This document shows positions 24,989 to 34,861 of a stretch of 64,000 nt of DNA, piece after piece. Each line of letters begins with the position of its first letter. Within the stretch, counting starts at the first letter, position 1. The notes beneath the pieces were generated by a model. The model was not told where the DNA came from. It was given only the letters and a program-made list of their open reading frames with translations, and made no database searches. Source of the stretch: Kiritimatiellia bacterium (GTDB lineage: Bacteria > Verrucomicrobiota > Kiritimatiellia > CAIQIC01 > JAGNIJ01); the NCBI GenBank assembly GCA_018001225.1, contig JAGNIJ010000005.1, positions 57,230 to 121,229 on the forward strand. Direction: 5' to 3'. A program made the translations under genes and the position numbers.

Positions 24989-27079
24989 ATGAACAAACTG
25001 AAAGCAGCCTTTGCGTTCGCGGGCGTGCTCGTGCTGGCCTACCTGGCGCTCAACACCCTGGCGTTGGACGCGTCCGTGCGGGAGTATGAAAGCCGGTTTG
25101 TGCCGGTCGTGGAAAACGACCTCGCCTCGGTGGAAAACGGAAGACTCTTTTTCGACAACGATGCCTGCTACTGGATCACGTACGCGCGCGAGATGGCGCG
25201 CACGGGCGCGTGGCGGATCCGGCATACCGACATCGACAATACGCCGTACGGGCGGCCCGTGCACTGGAGCCAGTCGGTCTCCTGGCTCCTGCTGGCGGCG
25301 GGGTATCTGCGGAATCTGTGCACCGCCGAGGGCCTCGCCGGCGCGATCGAGAGCGCCGCCCTCTGGGTCGAGCCTTTTCAAATGGCGCTCCTGGTCCTGT
25401 TCAGCGGATGGCTCCTGTTCCGGCGCATGGGCCTGGTGCCGGCCGTGCTCTGGATGTTCAACCTGGCGACGATCACCACGCTCCAGTGGTATTTTCACCC
25501 GTTGCGCCCCGACCATCATGGCCTGCAGATCGGGTTCCTGTTGGGCAGCCTGCTATGCCTGATGCTGGGCGGGCTGGGCTGGGTCTCGGCCGCCGAGGGG
25601 CCTCCGTTCCGGCCGCAGTGGTTCCAGCCCCTGGCGCTGCCGCCGGCGAAAACGGCCCGAGCCTATTTTATCGCGTCGGGAATTCTCGGCGGCCTCGGCG
25701 TATGGACCGGCGCCACGGTCCAGCTGTTCGGCGTCGGCATCGTCGCCCTCGGGGCAATGCTGTTGATCTTCTTCATGCCGCCCCGGATGAAGGAGGAGGA
25801 ATCGTCCGCGGTGTATCAACCCTGGCTCTGGCGCACGTGGGCCCTCGCGGGCGCGACCACGAGCCTGGCGATGTACCTCGTGGAATACGCGCCGGCGTTT
25901 TCCGGCCTTAAACTCGAAGTCATCCATCCGCTCTACGCCTTCACCTGGCTGTGTGGCGGCGAGGGCATGACCCGCCTGGCGCATCTCAAAACGCGAGGCG
26001 CGCGCCGGCCGGCGCGCGAGGTCGCGATGATTGTCCTGCTCGCCCTCAGGGCGCTGATCCTACCGGCCATGATCTGGCTGGGTCCCGCGAAGTGGCACGT
26101 CATGCACGATCCCCTGATGAAACGCATGCATGCGTATATCCTGGAATTCCTGCCTTACACCCGGAGCTACAACCTGAAATTCGCACAGATGGTTTTCGCG
26201 AATTTCGGCTTTCTGCCCCTTTTCCTGTTGGCGGCCCCCTTCCTCACCGGCAGCCGGAAAACGAACCTGTATGAGTGGGCCCTGCTCTGGATGGCTTTCC
26301 TGCCCGCCCTGGCCTACGCAATCCTGCTGCAGGTTCAGGCGCGCTGGATAGGTTTTCTTGCCGGGGCGCTGCTGCTGCAGGCCATGGTGGCCATGGCCAT
26401 CCTGGCGCGGCACCGCGCGGCGGGCGGCCGGGCGAGCCGCCTGGCCCTGGCGGTCATGGTGGTCCTGGCCGTGCAGCCGATCCTCTTTGTGCGCGGCCAG
26501 GTCCAGGGCCGGGCCGCCCGGCGGGAACCGCGCCACCTGGACAACGAACTGGTCAAGAGCATCCTGCAAAGACAGTTCGCGGCCCGGCTGGGCGCCTTGA
26601 ATACGAACGGGATCTTCCGCCTGATGTGCGAGCCGGACATGGCGGCGCGCCTGTACTACCACGGCGGGCTGCCCAGCGTCACCTCGTTCTACTGGGAGAA
26701 CCTGGACGGGCTTCGCGCCGCCACGGAGTTCTTCTCGACGCCGGACATCGAGAAAGCCCGCCGGATCCTGCAGGAACGCGGCATTACGCACGTCGTGATC
26801 CCGCGGACGGCCGAACTGGCCCACGTGTTCCATTTCTTCCAACACGGCTTCCTCTCCGAGAAGGGCGCCCGTGATTCGATGGCCGGCCGCCTGCTGACCC
26901 AGGCGGACCAGTTGCCGCCGTGGATCCGCCGCGACCGGGAACTGGAGAAGTTCCTCCAGCCGGGCTACACCTTCGCGGGGACGCCGTTCTTCAACACACT
27001 TAACGTGTTCACCGTGCATCCGGATCGTTTTCACGACGGCGCCCCGCCGCCGGACCGGGAGAAGGAAGACGGCCTGTAG
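24989..27079 (+). CDS. GT-C fold membrane protein, distant STT3/AglB-like (paralogue 1)
   Basis: A protein of 696 residues with many membrane helices in the first 500 residues and a soluble C-terminal domain. Acidic motifs expected of GT-C lipid-linked sugar transferases are present: 'DNDACYWITYAREM' (first loop), 'YGRPVHWSQSVSW', and 'FHPLRPDHHGLQIG' (near residue 172). The C-terminal 'SFYWENLDG', 'ARRILQERGITHVVIPR' block resembles the periplasmic domain of STT3-type proteins, but the hallmark WWDYG motif is not seen. It begins 12 bases after the terminator of the previous gene. The likely substrate is a polyprenyl-linked sugar; this is an inference from fold features. Confidence 0.6.
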   Translation: MNKLKAAFAFAGVLVLAYLALNTLALDASVREYESRFVPVVENDLASVENGRLFFDNDACYWITYAREMARTGAWRIRHTDIDNTPYGRPVHWSQSVSWLLLAAGYLRNLCTAEGLAGAIESAALWVEPFQMALLVLFSGWLLFRRMGLVPAVLWMFNLATITTLQWYFHPLRPDHHGLQIGFLLGSLLCLMLGGLGWVSAAEGPPFRPQWFQPLALPPAKTARAYFIASGILGGLGVWTGATVQLFGVGIVALGAMLLIFFMPPRMKEEESSAVYQPWLWRTWALAGATTSLAMYLVEYAPAFSGLKLEVIHPLYAFTWLCGGEGMTRLAHLKTRGARRPAREVAMIVLLALRALILPAMIWLGPAKWHVMHDPLMKRMHAYILEFLPYTRSYNLKFAQMVFANFGFLPLFLLAAPFLTGSRKTNLYEWALLWMAFLPALAYAILLQVQARWIGFLAGALLLQAMVAMAILARHRAAGGRASRLALAVMVVLAVQPILFVRGQVQGRAARREPRHLDNELVKSILQRQFAARLGALNTNGIFRLMCEPDMAARLYYHGGLPSVTSFYWENLDGLRAATEFFSTPDIEKARRILQERGITHVVIPRTAELAHVFHFFQHGFLSEKGARDSMAGRLLTQADQLPPWIRRDRELEKFLQPGYTFAGTPFFNTLNVFTVHPDRFHDGAPPPDREKEDGL

Positions 27080-27134
27080 CCGGGCCGATAAAAAAAGGTT
27101 GTCCGCGAGACGCGCCTTCCCTACGCTGGCCCGC

Positions 27135-29210
27135 ATGCAAGCGGAAATGCCGGAGGGCGGGCAACGGGTCCTCGGGCCTCGGTGGCTCTTCCTGGCCTGC
27201 CTGGTCGTCGCCGTGGGTTTTGTGATCGGGATCTCTGTCGCCTGGGACCGGGCGGCGCGGACCTACGAGTCCTATTTCGACCCGGTGCCCGGCGGAACGC
27301 CTCCCCCCGAAACGAGCGGCCGCGTCTTCCTCGATGGTGACGCGTATTTCTGGATCGCCCACGCCCGGGAAATGGTCCGCACGGGCGCCTGGCGGATTCG
27401 GCATACCTTCATGGACAATGCCCCCTTCGGCCGCCCCGTGCATTGGAACCAGTCCGTTTCGTGGATACTGCTGGCGACCGGATGGCTGCGGCATGTCCTC
27501 GCGGGCGAAGGATGGAACGAGGCGATCGAAAAGGGCGCGTTGTACGCGGGGCCCGCGCAGTGGATACTCCTCCTGTTCGCCCTGGGCCTGATGCTGTATC
27601 GGCGGGTGGGCGCCGTACCCGCGGGGCTGGCGGTGCTGACCCTGGCTGGAATGCAGAGCCTGCAATGGGTGTTCCATCCGCTCCGGCCGGACCACCACGG
27701 CCTGCACATCGCGCTCCTGCTCGGCAGCCTGTCCTGCCTCATTCTGGGCGGCCTCGGCTGGGTATCCACGCGTCCCGCAACGGCGCGCAATCCCGCCTTC
27801 TTCCGGCCGCTTGAATGGCCCGACGCGGCTTCGGCCCGCCTCTATTTCGGGTTGTCCGGCTTTCTCGGGGGCCTTGGACTGTGGACCGGCGCCACGGTGC
27901 AGATCCTCGGGATCGGCCTGGTGGCGGTCGGTGCGCTGCTGCTTGTCTTCTTCATGCCCCCGAGCCTGAAGAAGGAGGGGCAGGACAGGGCGGCCTACGT
28001 TCCCGGCTTGTGGCGGCGGTGGGGCGTGACGGGCGCCGCGACCAGCCTCGCCTTCTACGCGTTGGAATACCTGCCGGGCCACGCCGCGATGCGCCTCGAG
28101 GTCAACCATCCGTTGTACGCGCTGACCTGGTTCTGCGTGGGCGAAATCCTGGCCCGCGTTTCGGCGTGGCGGCTGGGGCTGGCCCGGTTGAAACGAAAGG
28201 ATCTCTGGATTCTCGGCGCGCTGGTGGCGGGCGCGCTCGCGCTGCCGGTCCTGCTCGCGGCGGGGCCGGCCGAGTGGCACTACCTGCGCCAGCCGTGGGC
28301 CTGGCGGATGTCCCGGTTCATCCGGGAAACGCGGCCGATTCGGGAATTCCCCGGGCAGGGTGTCCTGGCGACGCTGCTCCTGCAGGCCGGCTTGCTGCCC
28401 CTGTTCCTGCTCGCGGCGCCCGCCCTCGCCGGGCCGAGGCACACGCGTTTGTATGAGTGGGCCGTCCTCTGGATGTCCTTCCTCCCGCCGCTGGCCTTCC
28501 TGGTCGCCGGCGTGATGCAGGTCCGCTGGCTGTCGATGTTCTGCGCGACCTCGGTATGGCTGATGGCCGTCGTGCTGGCCCTGGCGTGGCGCTTGTCCGA
28601 AGCGCGTCCCGCGCTCCGGTCCGCGGTCCGCGCCGGCCTGGTCCTGCTGGCCCTCCAGGCACTTCTCCTGGCCCGCCTCCAGGTCCGGGAGGTCGCGGAC
28701 ATCGCCGCCGGCCGGGTGGCCTACGATCCGCTGATCCGGGGGCAACTGCAGCGTCTCTTCGTGGCGCGGCTCGCGGCGTTGAATGCCGACGGCCGGCTCC
28801 GCGTGCTGACCGAGCCGGATCTCGCGGGACCCCTGTACCATTTCGGCGGGATGTCCGGCGTGGAGTCCTTCTACTGGGAAAACCGGGACGGCATGGCCGC
28901 GGCCACGGCGTTCTTTTCCGATCCCGGCGATGCGGAGGCCCGCGCGGTCGCGCGCGAGCGCGGCCTGACGCACGTCATCCTGCCGCACACCCCGGAAATG
29001 GCGCACCTGTTTACCTTCATGCGCGAAGGCCGGTTCTCCGAGGAGGGCGCGCGAAAGGCGATGGCCGGTCGCCTCGTGTCGAAGCCGGACAAGCTCCCGC
29101 CCTGGATTCACAAGGACGAGGAGCTCGCGCGCCGGATCAGGCCGGAATACGACTTCCGCGGCCGCCGGGCCGCCGGCGCGATCGACGTCTTCCGCCTCGA
29201 CCCGCCGTAG
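27135..29210 (+). CDS. GT-C fold membrane protein, distant STT3/AglB-like (paralogue 2)
   Basis: A protein of 691 residues and a tandem paralogue of the preceding gene. It shares 'WRIRHTFMDNAPFGRPVHW', 'FHPLRPDHHGLHI', 'LGGLGLWTGATVQ', 'YEWAVLWMSFLPPLAF' and 'SFYWENRDGMAAATAFF' at the same relative positions. The start is uncertain: ATG at 27135 is used, with ATG at 27147 or a TTG at 27099 as alternatives; no clear ribosome site precedes any of them. The pair arose by duplication. As with paralogue 1 the WWDYG motif is not found, so transfer to protein is not proven. Confidence 0.6.
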   Translation: MQAEMPEGGQRVLGPRWLFLACLVVAVGFVIGISVAWDRAARTYESYFDPVPGGTPPPETSGRVFLDGDAYFWIAHAREMVRTGAWRIRHTFMDNAPFGRPVHWNQSVSWILLATGWLRHVLAGEGWNEAIEKGALYAGPAQWILLLFALGLMLYRRVGAVPAGLAVLTLAGMQSLQWVFHPLRPDHHGLHIALLLGSLSCLILGGLGWVSTRPATARNPAFFRPLEWPDAASARLYFGLSGFLGGLGLWTGATVQILGIGLVAVGALLLVFFMPPSLKKEGQDRAAYVPGLWRRWGVTGAATSLAFYALEYLPGHAAMRLEVNHPLYALTWFCVGEILARVSAWRLGLARLKRKDLWILGALVAGALALPVLLAAGPAEWHYLRQPWAWRMSRFIRETRPIREFPGQGVLATLLLQAGLLPLFLLAAPALAGPRHTRLYEWAVLWMSFLPPLAFLVAGVMQVRWLSMFCATSVWLMAVVLALAWRLSEARPALRSAVRAGLVLLALQALLLARLQVREVADIAAGRVAYDPLIRGQLQRLFVARLAALNADGRLRVLTEPDLAGPLYHFGGMSGVESFYWENRDGMAAATAFFSDPGDAEARAVARERGLTHVILPHTPEMAHLFTFMREGRFSEEGARKAMAGRLVSKPDKLPPWIHKDEELARRIRPEYDFRGRRAAGAIDVFRLDPP

Positions 29211-29241
29211 CCGGCGTCGTGGCCGCTGGCGGTCCGCGGCT

Positions 29242-30291
29242 TCACGGCGCCGACAAAAAGACATCCAGCCTTTCCGCGATGAGCCGGTGGGCCGTCTCGT
29301 TGGGATGCGCGTCGAAGCGGCTCGCGATCAGGTCCCGCGGCGCATGTCCGTCAAGAAGGGTCAGCAGGTCCAGGTGCGGCACGCCTTCCCCGTCCCAAAA
29401 CTCGGCCAACTGCTTGTGAATGGCGCGGAAGGGATAGGATTCCGCTGCGTAATTGAAAAAGGGCTGCGTGGCGACGACCAGGCGGCCCCCGGCGTCCTCG
29501 ACGGTCTGGCGCAGCGCCCTCAAGCGCTCCTTCTGCTCTTCCCACACCGGACCCGCATACGCCGCCGCCACCTCGCGCCCGTAGTTCCGGACCTCCATGT
29601 CCGTCAGCATCTTCATCCGAAAATAGAACCAATTGAGCAGGAAGCTGTGCTGAAAATAGCCCGTGGGATGGAACGTTCGGCGGATGCGCTCCATCATCCG
29701 CTGCCAGGCCGGGTTGATGTCGCTGATGTCGTTCAGGTTGTACATCAGGACGGCGGTACGGAACTCGAATCCCCCCTCGACGAGGTGCCGCAGTTTCTCC
29801 GTCTGGTGGCCGGTGTCCCAGCCGTTTCGGGCGAAGAGTTGGATATCCTGCTCGGGATGGCGGGCGCGGTACAAGTTGACATACCGGTGCCGGATGTTTC
29901 GCACGCCCGATCCGGCGGTGAACGAGTCGCCGATGAAAATCATCCGCGGCCGGCCCATCGCCGGCTTCAGACTATATTGAATCACATCGTCACGCAGGCC
30001 CTGCGCGTTGAGCTGCCCGTAACGCGATAGCCATGTCTGGGCCATGCGGTGGGCCCCGAAGGAATCGGTGACGTCGGCAAAGTGACGGCAGTAGATCTCC
30101 CCGGCCAGCAGGCCGGCGAACAGCAGGGCCAGCGAGAGCAGCAGGTTGGCCGCGGCGATCCGCATCCAGCGCGCGGGCAGGCGGCGATGCCATCGGCGGA
30201 AGTACACCGAGGCCAACCCGCCTGACCCGCCGGCCGCGAGGATCAAGTACAGCAGGGCCGCGGCATCGCTGGAAGGGGAAAGGGGATTCAC
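29242..30291 (-). CDS. Membrane-anchored SGNH/GDSL-like protein (paralogue 1)
   Basis: A protein of 349 residues. N-terminal membrane helices (around residues 10-25 and 45-65) precede an SGNH-hydrolase domain: block I 'IFIGDSFTAGSG' with the nucleophile Ser, an Asn in 'MYNLNDIS', and the terminal Asp/His in 'FDAHPNETAHRLIAE'. Such proteins act as esterases or O-acyltransferases on polysaccharides in the periplasm or outside the cell. It starts with GTG 4 bases after the stop of the neighbouring paralogue, so the two are one transcription unit. Acyl substrate unknown. Confidence 0.82.
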   Translation of the reverse strand: MNPLSPSSDAAALLYLILAAGGSGGLASVYFRRWHRRLPARWMRIAAANLLLSLALLFAGLLAGEIYCRHFADVTDSFGAHRMAQTWLSRYGQLNAQGLRDDVIQYSLKPAMGRPRMIFIGDSFTAGSGVRNIRHRYVNLYRARHPEQDIQLFARNGWDTGHQTEKLRHLVEGGFEFRTAVLMYNLNDISDINPAWQRMMERIRRTFHPTGYFQHSFLLNWFYFRMKMLTDMEVRNYGREVAAAYAGPVWEEQKERLRALRQTVEDAGGRLVVATQPFFNYAAESYPFRAIHKQLAEFWDGEGVPHLDLLTLLDGHAPRDLIASRFDAHPNETAHRLIAERLDVFLSAP

Positions 30292-30295
30292 GGGA

Positions 30296-31330
30296 TCAAT
30301 TCCGCGGCGCGGACAGCAAGGCGTCCACCTGTTCCGCGATGAGCCGGTGGGTTTTTTCGTTGGGATGGGCGTCGAACGGGTTCACCGTCAGTTCCCGGGG
30401 GCTCCGCCCCTCGAGCAGGGGCAGGAGGTCCAGGAACGCTACGCCCTCTGCGCGCCAGAAAGCGCCGATTTGTTCGTGGATGGCGCGATACGGGTATCGT
30501 TCCGCGGGATAGCTGAAATACGGAAGCAGGACGACTGCCAGGCGACCGCCGCCGGATTCGACGACGCGCCGCAAGGCGCGTAGCCTTTCCTTCTGCTCCT
30601 CCCAGACCGGTCCGTCGTAGGCCTCCAGGACTTCGTGCCCGTAGTGACGGAAGTGGGGGTCGGTGATCGTCTTGATCCGGAACAAAAGCCAGTTGAGAAA
30701 AAAGCTGTGCTGCAGAAGCCCGGTGGGTTCGGCGCCCTCGATGACGGCCACCAGCCGGGTCCACGCCGGGTTGATGTCGCTGATGTCGTTGAGTACGTAC
30801 ATCAGGCACAAGGTGTGGTAGACATAGCCCTGCCGGGCCATGTCGCGCAGGCATTCCAGTTGGTGCCCGCTTTCCCAGCCGTTCTCGGCGAGCATGTGCA
30901 CTTCCTGTTCGGGATGCCGGCGCCGGTACAGGTTGCAGAAGCGATCCTCCACGTTCCGGATGCCGTGGCCGGCGGTAAACGAGTCGCCCATGAAAACCGT
31001 GCGTTGTTTCCCGGCGGGCGGCCGGAGGGTATAGGGCCAGTAATTGTCGCGCATGCCTTGTGGATTGACGATCCAATGGCGTGCCAGCCAGGCCCGATGG
31101 ACCCGGCTGAATCCGAACGCATCCGTCGTATCCACGATGTAGCGATAGATGTACTCGCCGACCAGGAGGCCGACGGCCGCGATCCAGAGCCCCATCACCA
31201 GGTTGCCGGCCAGGACACGGGCAACCTGGGATCGCAGGCGGTGATGCCACCGGGTGACGAAGGCCACCGCGGCCGCCGTCATGGCTAAAGCGAGAGCGGC
31301 GAACAGCAGCATCACCAGGGAATCATTCAT
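30296..31330 (-). CDS. Membrane-anchored SGNH/GDSL-like protein (paralogue 2)
   Basis: A protein of 344 residues and the upstream paralogue of the 29242 gene, sharing 'FMGDSFTAGHGIRNVEDRF', 'NGWESGHQLECLRDM', 'LNDISDINPAW', 'GPVWEEQKERLRALR' and 'FDAHPNEKTHRLIAEQVDA'. N-terminal helices (residues about 5-25 and 42-62) place the catalytic domain outside the cytoplasm. The catalytic Ser, Asp and His are all retained. ATG at 31330. Together with the opposite-strand GT-C pair and the TPR membrane protein it makes a surface-modification locus. Confidence 0.82.
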   Translation of the reverse strand: MNDSLVMLLFAALALAMTAAAVAFVTRWHHRLRSQVARVLAGNLVMGLWIAAVGLLVGEYIYRYIVDTTDAFGFSRVHRAWLARHWIVNPQGMRDNYWPYTLRPPAGKQRTVFMGDSFTAGHGIRNVEDRFCNLYRRRHPEQEVHMLAENGWESGHQLECLRDMARQGYVYHTLCLMYVLNDISDINPAWTRLVAVIEGAEPTGLLQHSFFLNWLLFRIKTITDPHFRHYGHEVLEAYDGPVWEEQKERLRALRRVVESGGGRLAVVLLPYFSYPAERYPYRAIHEQIGAFWRAEGVAFLDLLPLLEGRSPRELTVNPFDAHPNEKTHRLIAEQVDALLSAPRN

Positions 31331-31404
31331 GCTGTGGCGCAGGGGGGGGCCGGTTTGTGTCCAGGCCGCGGCGGATAGGGGATGGAAGGCATGGATTTCC
31401 TTTC

Positions 31405-33702
31405 CTACTCTCGCCAGGGCCGGCCGCCGCGGAACTGGTCGAGGCGCGCCCGGGCTTTGGCGATCTGGTTGGTTTCGCCCTGCTTCTGGGCTTGGTTCAG
31501 CGCCCGGCGGGCCGTGGCGACGGCCTCGCTGAATTGGCTGGCCTCCGCGTGGGCGGCGGCCAGCGTCGCCAGCAGGGAGGCGTTTTCATGGCCCAGAACC
31601 TCCAGGGCCTGCCGGGCCATCGCGACCGCTTTCGGCCCGTCGCGTAGGGCGGGGTTGGTGGAGACCGCCATGACCCATGCGGCATTGTTCAGGGCGAGGG
31701 GATGATCCGGTTGGCGTTCCAGCACGCGCAGGCTCAAGGCCAGGCCCTCGGCGCCGTGGCCCTTGCGGATCATCATGGAGGCCAGGGCGTTCCATGCCTC
31801 CATCGGGTTGGTTCGGCGCCGCGCAAAATCGTCGAACAGGTCCATCGCTTCCCCCGCGTGGCCAAGTTCGATCAACGTGGATCCGAGATTGGCCGCCGCC
31901 ATGATGAAGTCGGGATCCAGGCGCAGCGCCTCCCTGTAATGGGCCAGCGCCTCTTCGCTCCGCCGGAGTTCGCACAGGCAATTGCCCAGGTTGTTGTGCG
32001 CCAAGGCATTGTCCGGCTGCAGGCCGAGGGCTAGATGCAGGTGCTCGATGGCCTCGTCGAGGCGCTGGCTGCGCGCCAGGGCCGTCGCGAGATTCACGTG
32101 CCCCTGGGCGAAAGCAGGCTGCAGGCGCACGGCGATCCGATGCTGGACCAGCGATTCCTCGGTCCGGCCCAGGATGTCCAGCGCGATGCCGTAGTTGCTG
32201 TAGGAGGAGACATAGGTCGGGTCTGTACGGATCGCCTCCCGGTAGTGCTCGAGGGACTCTTCGTGTCGGCCCATGTCGAAGTAGATGACCCCGAGAGTGT
32301 TGTGACTTTCCGCGAGATAAGGCGCCACCCGCACGCCTTCCCGGGCGGCCGCCAGCGCTTCGTCGGCACGACCGGCCTTGCTCAACGCCCGGGCGAGGTT
32401 GCTCCACGCCCGGCCGTTGGCGGGCCGCTTGAGGGCCGTGTCGCTCCACAGGCGGATGGTGTCCTGATACGCAAGGTGCCGCTGCCGGCTGGCCAGGCCC
32501 AGGGCCAGCGCCCAAAGAGCGATGATCCACGCGAACGTGGTTCGAGTTTGCGCGGCCGGCTGCCGGAACCACACGTGAAGGGCTTGGTAAATCCCGAGGG
32601 CGAAGAGAATCACCAGGCTGGCCAGCGGGACATACATGCGGTGCTCGGCGACGGGTTGGCCTATGACCGGGAAGAAGCTGGACGAGGGGGCTAGTATCCC
32701 GAAAAAACACAACCCGATGAAGCCCAGCCGGGGGTGGCGCTTCAGCGCCCAGACCAAGGCCAGAAGAGCGAGCAACACCAGCAGCAGAGAGACCCATATC
32801 TCGGCCGGCCGGTCTATCATCTGGACCCCGTAATCCACGATGAGCGGGTGTGGCCACAGCGCCAGTCCGGTCATGTGGACAAGGCTCCAGGCCTGGGTCA
32901 GCGGATACATCCAGAAGGCTTGGGTCACGTGTCTCTGGCCGGACAGGTGTGGCGAGAAGGCCAGTTGCCGGCCCACGGGCCAGATCAGTGTGGTGGCCAG
33001 CAGGAGGTAGAAAACGCCCCGCTTGCGGAGGGTTTCCTTCCAGGACGCGGAAAGGAAAATGCGATCATAGGCCAGGGCCAGGAAGGGCGTCGCCGCCATG
33101 CTTTCCTTGCTTCCCATGCCCAGCAGGCAGGCCGCGACGGCGCCGAGTCGCCACCAGCCTTGCCCCTGCCGGGCCGTGACCGAGCGATGCACCATGTACA
33201 TCGTGAGAAAGAAAAAAAGGCCCATCATAATTTCGGGGCGTTGGGAAAGATAGTTCACCGCCGAGGTGGCCAGGGGATGAACGGCCCAGATCAGCGCACT
33301 CGAGAGGGCCCACAGGCGGGCTTCGCTCTCCTCGCGGCCGGCGGCGCGAAAAGCGAGGCCGAGAAAGCCGAACAGGCTCAAGGCGGCGGCGGTATGAAAC
33401 AGGACGTTCGCGATCCGGTAGCCGCGCACCTGGCGCCCGCCCATCGCGTAATTCACGCACAGGGTCAGGTTAGCCAGGGGGCGCGTACAGAAGGTCATTT
33501 CGCCGGGCGGTGGATTCAATGCGGCCGAGAGCGGCCACAACCGGCGGATGGCGGGGTTCTCCACGATGCTTTCCGTGTCGTCGAAGAAGAACGGCCCGTC
33601 GAGCGCGTTGCCGTAGGCCACCGCCACCGCCACTACCAGGATCAGCGCCGGCAGCCAGCGGGGGCTGTCCAGCCAGGATCCGGCCTGGGAATTTCCAATC
33701 AT
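31405..33702 (-). CDS. TMTC-like membrane protein with C-terminal TPR repeats
   Basis: A protein of 765 residues. The N-terminal half has about ten membrane helices with 'FFFDDTESIVENPAIRRLWP' in the first loop and 'RPLANLTLCVNYA', which match the DUF1736/TMTC family of GT-C-type proteins (in animals, O-mannosyltransferases). The C-terminal half (from about 415) holds seven or more TPR units, for example 'AESHNTLGVIYFDMGRHEES', 'LAHNNLGNCLCELRRSEEAL'. The TPRs would lie on the side of the acceptor protein. A protein glycosylation role is inferred. No ribosome site is seen before the ATG. Confidence 0.8.
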   Translation of the reverse strand: MIGNSQAGSWLDSPRWLPALILVVAVAVAYGNALDGPFFFDDTESIVENPAIRRLWPLSAALNPPPGEMTFCTRPLANLTLCVNYAMGGRQVRGYRIANVLFHTAAALSLFGFLGLAFRAAGREESEARLWALSSALIWAVHPLATSAVNYLSQRPEIMMGLFFFLTMYMVHRSVTARQGQGWWRLGAVAACLLGMGSKESMAATPFLALAYDRIFLSASWKETLRKRGVFYLLLATTLIWPVGRQLAFSPHLSGQRHVTQAFWMYPLTQAWSLVHMTGLALWPHPLIVDYGVQMIDRPAEIWVSLLLVLLALLALVWALKRHPRLGFIGLCFFGILAPSSSFFPVIGQPVAEHRMYVPLASLVILFALGIYQALHVWFRQPAAQTRTTFAWIIALWALALGLASRQRHLAYQDTIRLWSDTALKRPANGRAWSNLARALSKAGRADEALAAAREGVRVAPYLAESHNTLGVIYFDMGRHEESLEHYREAIRTDPTYVSSYSNYGIALDILGRTEESLVQHRIAVRLQPAFAQGHVNLATALARSQRLDEAIEHLHLALGLQPDNALAHNNLGNCLCELRRSEEALAHYREALRLDPDFIMAAANLGSTLIELGHAGEAMDLFDDFARRRTNPMEAWNALASMMIRKGHGAEGLALSLRVLERQPDHPLALNNAAWVMAVSTNPALRDGPKAVAMARQALEVLGHENASLLATLAAAHAEASQFSEAVATARRALNQAQKQGETNQIAKARARLDQFRGGRPWRE

Positions 33703-33766
33703 TGGGAAAACGGTAGCGGATTTTTCCCGTCATGGGAAAGCAAAACCACGACGCGCGGGAACGGGT

Positions 33767-34729
33767 TCACTCCGCCAGCCGGGCCAGGACTTCCATCTCG
33801 CCGGACCGGCCCGTGGCGAGATGGGTCGCGGCGACGAGGCCCGCGCCGAGGATCACCAGGGGAATATAGAACCAGGCCTTCCGCGGGAGTGCGCGCAGGT
33901 TCAGGCGGTCCGTGATCCAGTTGCAGGCGGACACGGCGAAATCGCCGGGATCAAGGAGCCCGGCGACGGACTCGATGCGGAATCCGCCGCGCTCGCACAG
34001 CGCGCGCAGGCTGTCCGGATCGAGGAAGAACTGGTGGCGCGGGATCTGCAGGCCGTTCCAGTGCCGCGGGAAAAGCCGGCGCCAGGGGGTCGTCCAGTTC
34101 GGCACCTGGAAAAGCAGGACGCCGCCGGGCTTCAGCAGCGCCCGGATCCGGCGCAGCGTCTCCGCCGGGCGCACCAGGTGCTCGAGCACGTGGTACATCA
34201 CCACGGCGTCAAATTGCCGGCCCATTTCCATCCGATCGAAATCGGCCTCGTGCAGGCGGATCCGGCTGCCGGGTGGGAGCCGGATATTACGGGTGCTCAA
34301 CTCGATGCCGACCAGTTCCGTCGAGGATGGAAGCGCCCGCTCCAAGTATGCCAGCAGGTTGCCGTCTCCACATCCGATCTCCAGCAGGGACGCCGGGGGA
34401 GAGCCGCCATTGTGACGAAGAAGCCGGCGCAACCGCAGCCTGTACCGCGCGTTGAACAGGCCGCGCAGCAGGGGATTGACGGCCCGGTTGAACCGCACGT
34501 GGTAGTTCTCATCGTAGCAGGCGGGCAGCGACGCCTCGTCAGGCCGGGTGGACAAGTAGATGAGCCGGCATTGCCGGCAGCGGGAGATGGCGTACTCGCC
34601 CTGGATGTGGTTCTCCACGTCCCGAAGGCTCTCCAGCAGCATGTCGCCTTCCGAATGGCCGCACAAAGGACAGGCGCTTTGCACGATGTTGAAACTCACG
34701 CTCATCTGGTCAGCCCAAGGCCTGTTCAT
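33767..34729 (-). CDS. Class I SAM-dependent methyltransferase with N-terminal zinc-ribbon and C-terminal membrane segment
   Basis: About 320 residues. An N-terminal Cys4 ribbon ('CPLCG' and 'CRQC') is followed by a Rossmann methyltransferase core: 'LLEIGCGDGNLLAYLE' (motif I), 'DAVVMYHVLEHLVRP' (motif IV) and 'LKPGGVLLFQVPNW' (motif VI), then a C-terminal hydrophobic helix (AWFYIPLVILGAGLVAATHL). This layout is typical of methyltransferases in glycan and lipopolysaccharide loci. The start is uncertain: ATG at 34729 is listed, with GTG at 34753 or ATG at 34705 possible; none has a ribosome site. It is the last gene of the putative surface-glycan locus. Confidence 0.82.
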   Translation of the reverse strand: MNRPWADQMSVSFNIVQSACPLCGHSEGDMLLESLRDVENHIQGEYAISRCRQCRLIYLSTRPDEASLPACYDENYHVRFNRAVNPLLRGLFNARYRLRLRRLLRHNGGSPPASLLEIGCGDGNLLAYLERALPSSTELVGIELSTRNIRLPPGSRIRLHEADFDRMEMGRQFDAVVMYHVLEHLVRPAETLRRIRALLKPGGVLLFQVPNWTTPWRRLFPRHWNGLQIPRHQFFLDPDSLRALCERGGFRIESVAGLLDPGDFAVSACNWITDRLNLRALPRKAWFYIPLVILGAGLVAATHLATGRSGEMEVLARLAE

Positions 34730-34861
34730 GCTAGCCGCTCGCGAATCCCGCACGAGGCGTCACTATCCCCTTTTTGGTCCTCCTCTGCAATGACCTCCTG
34801 CATGGCCGTGCCAGCGGCAGTCGAGTTCGCGCCAGAAATCGTTTGGTTTAATCCAAAACAA

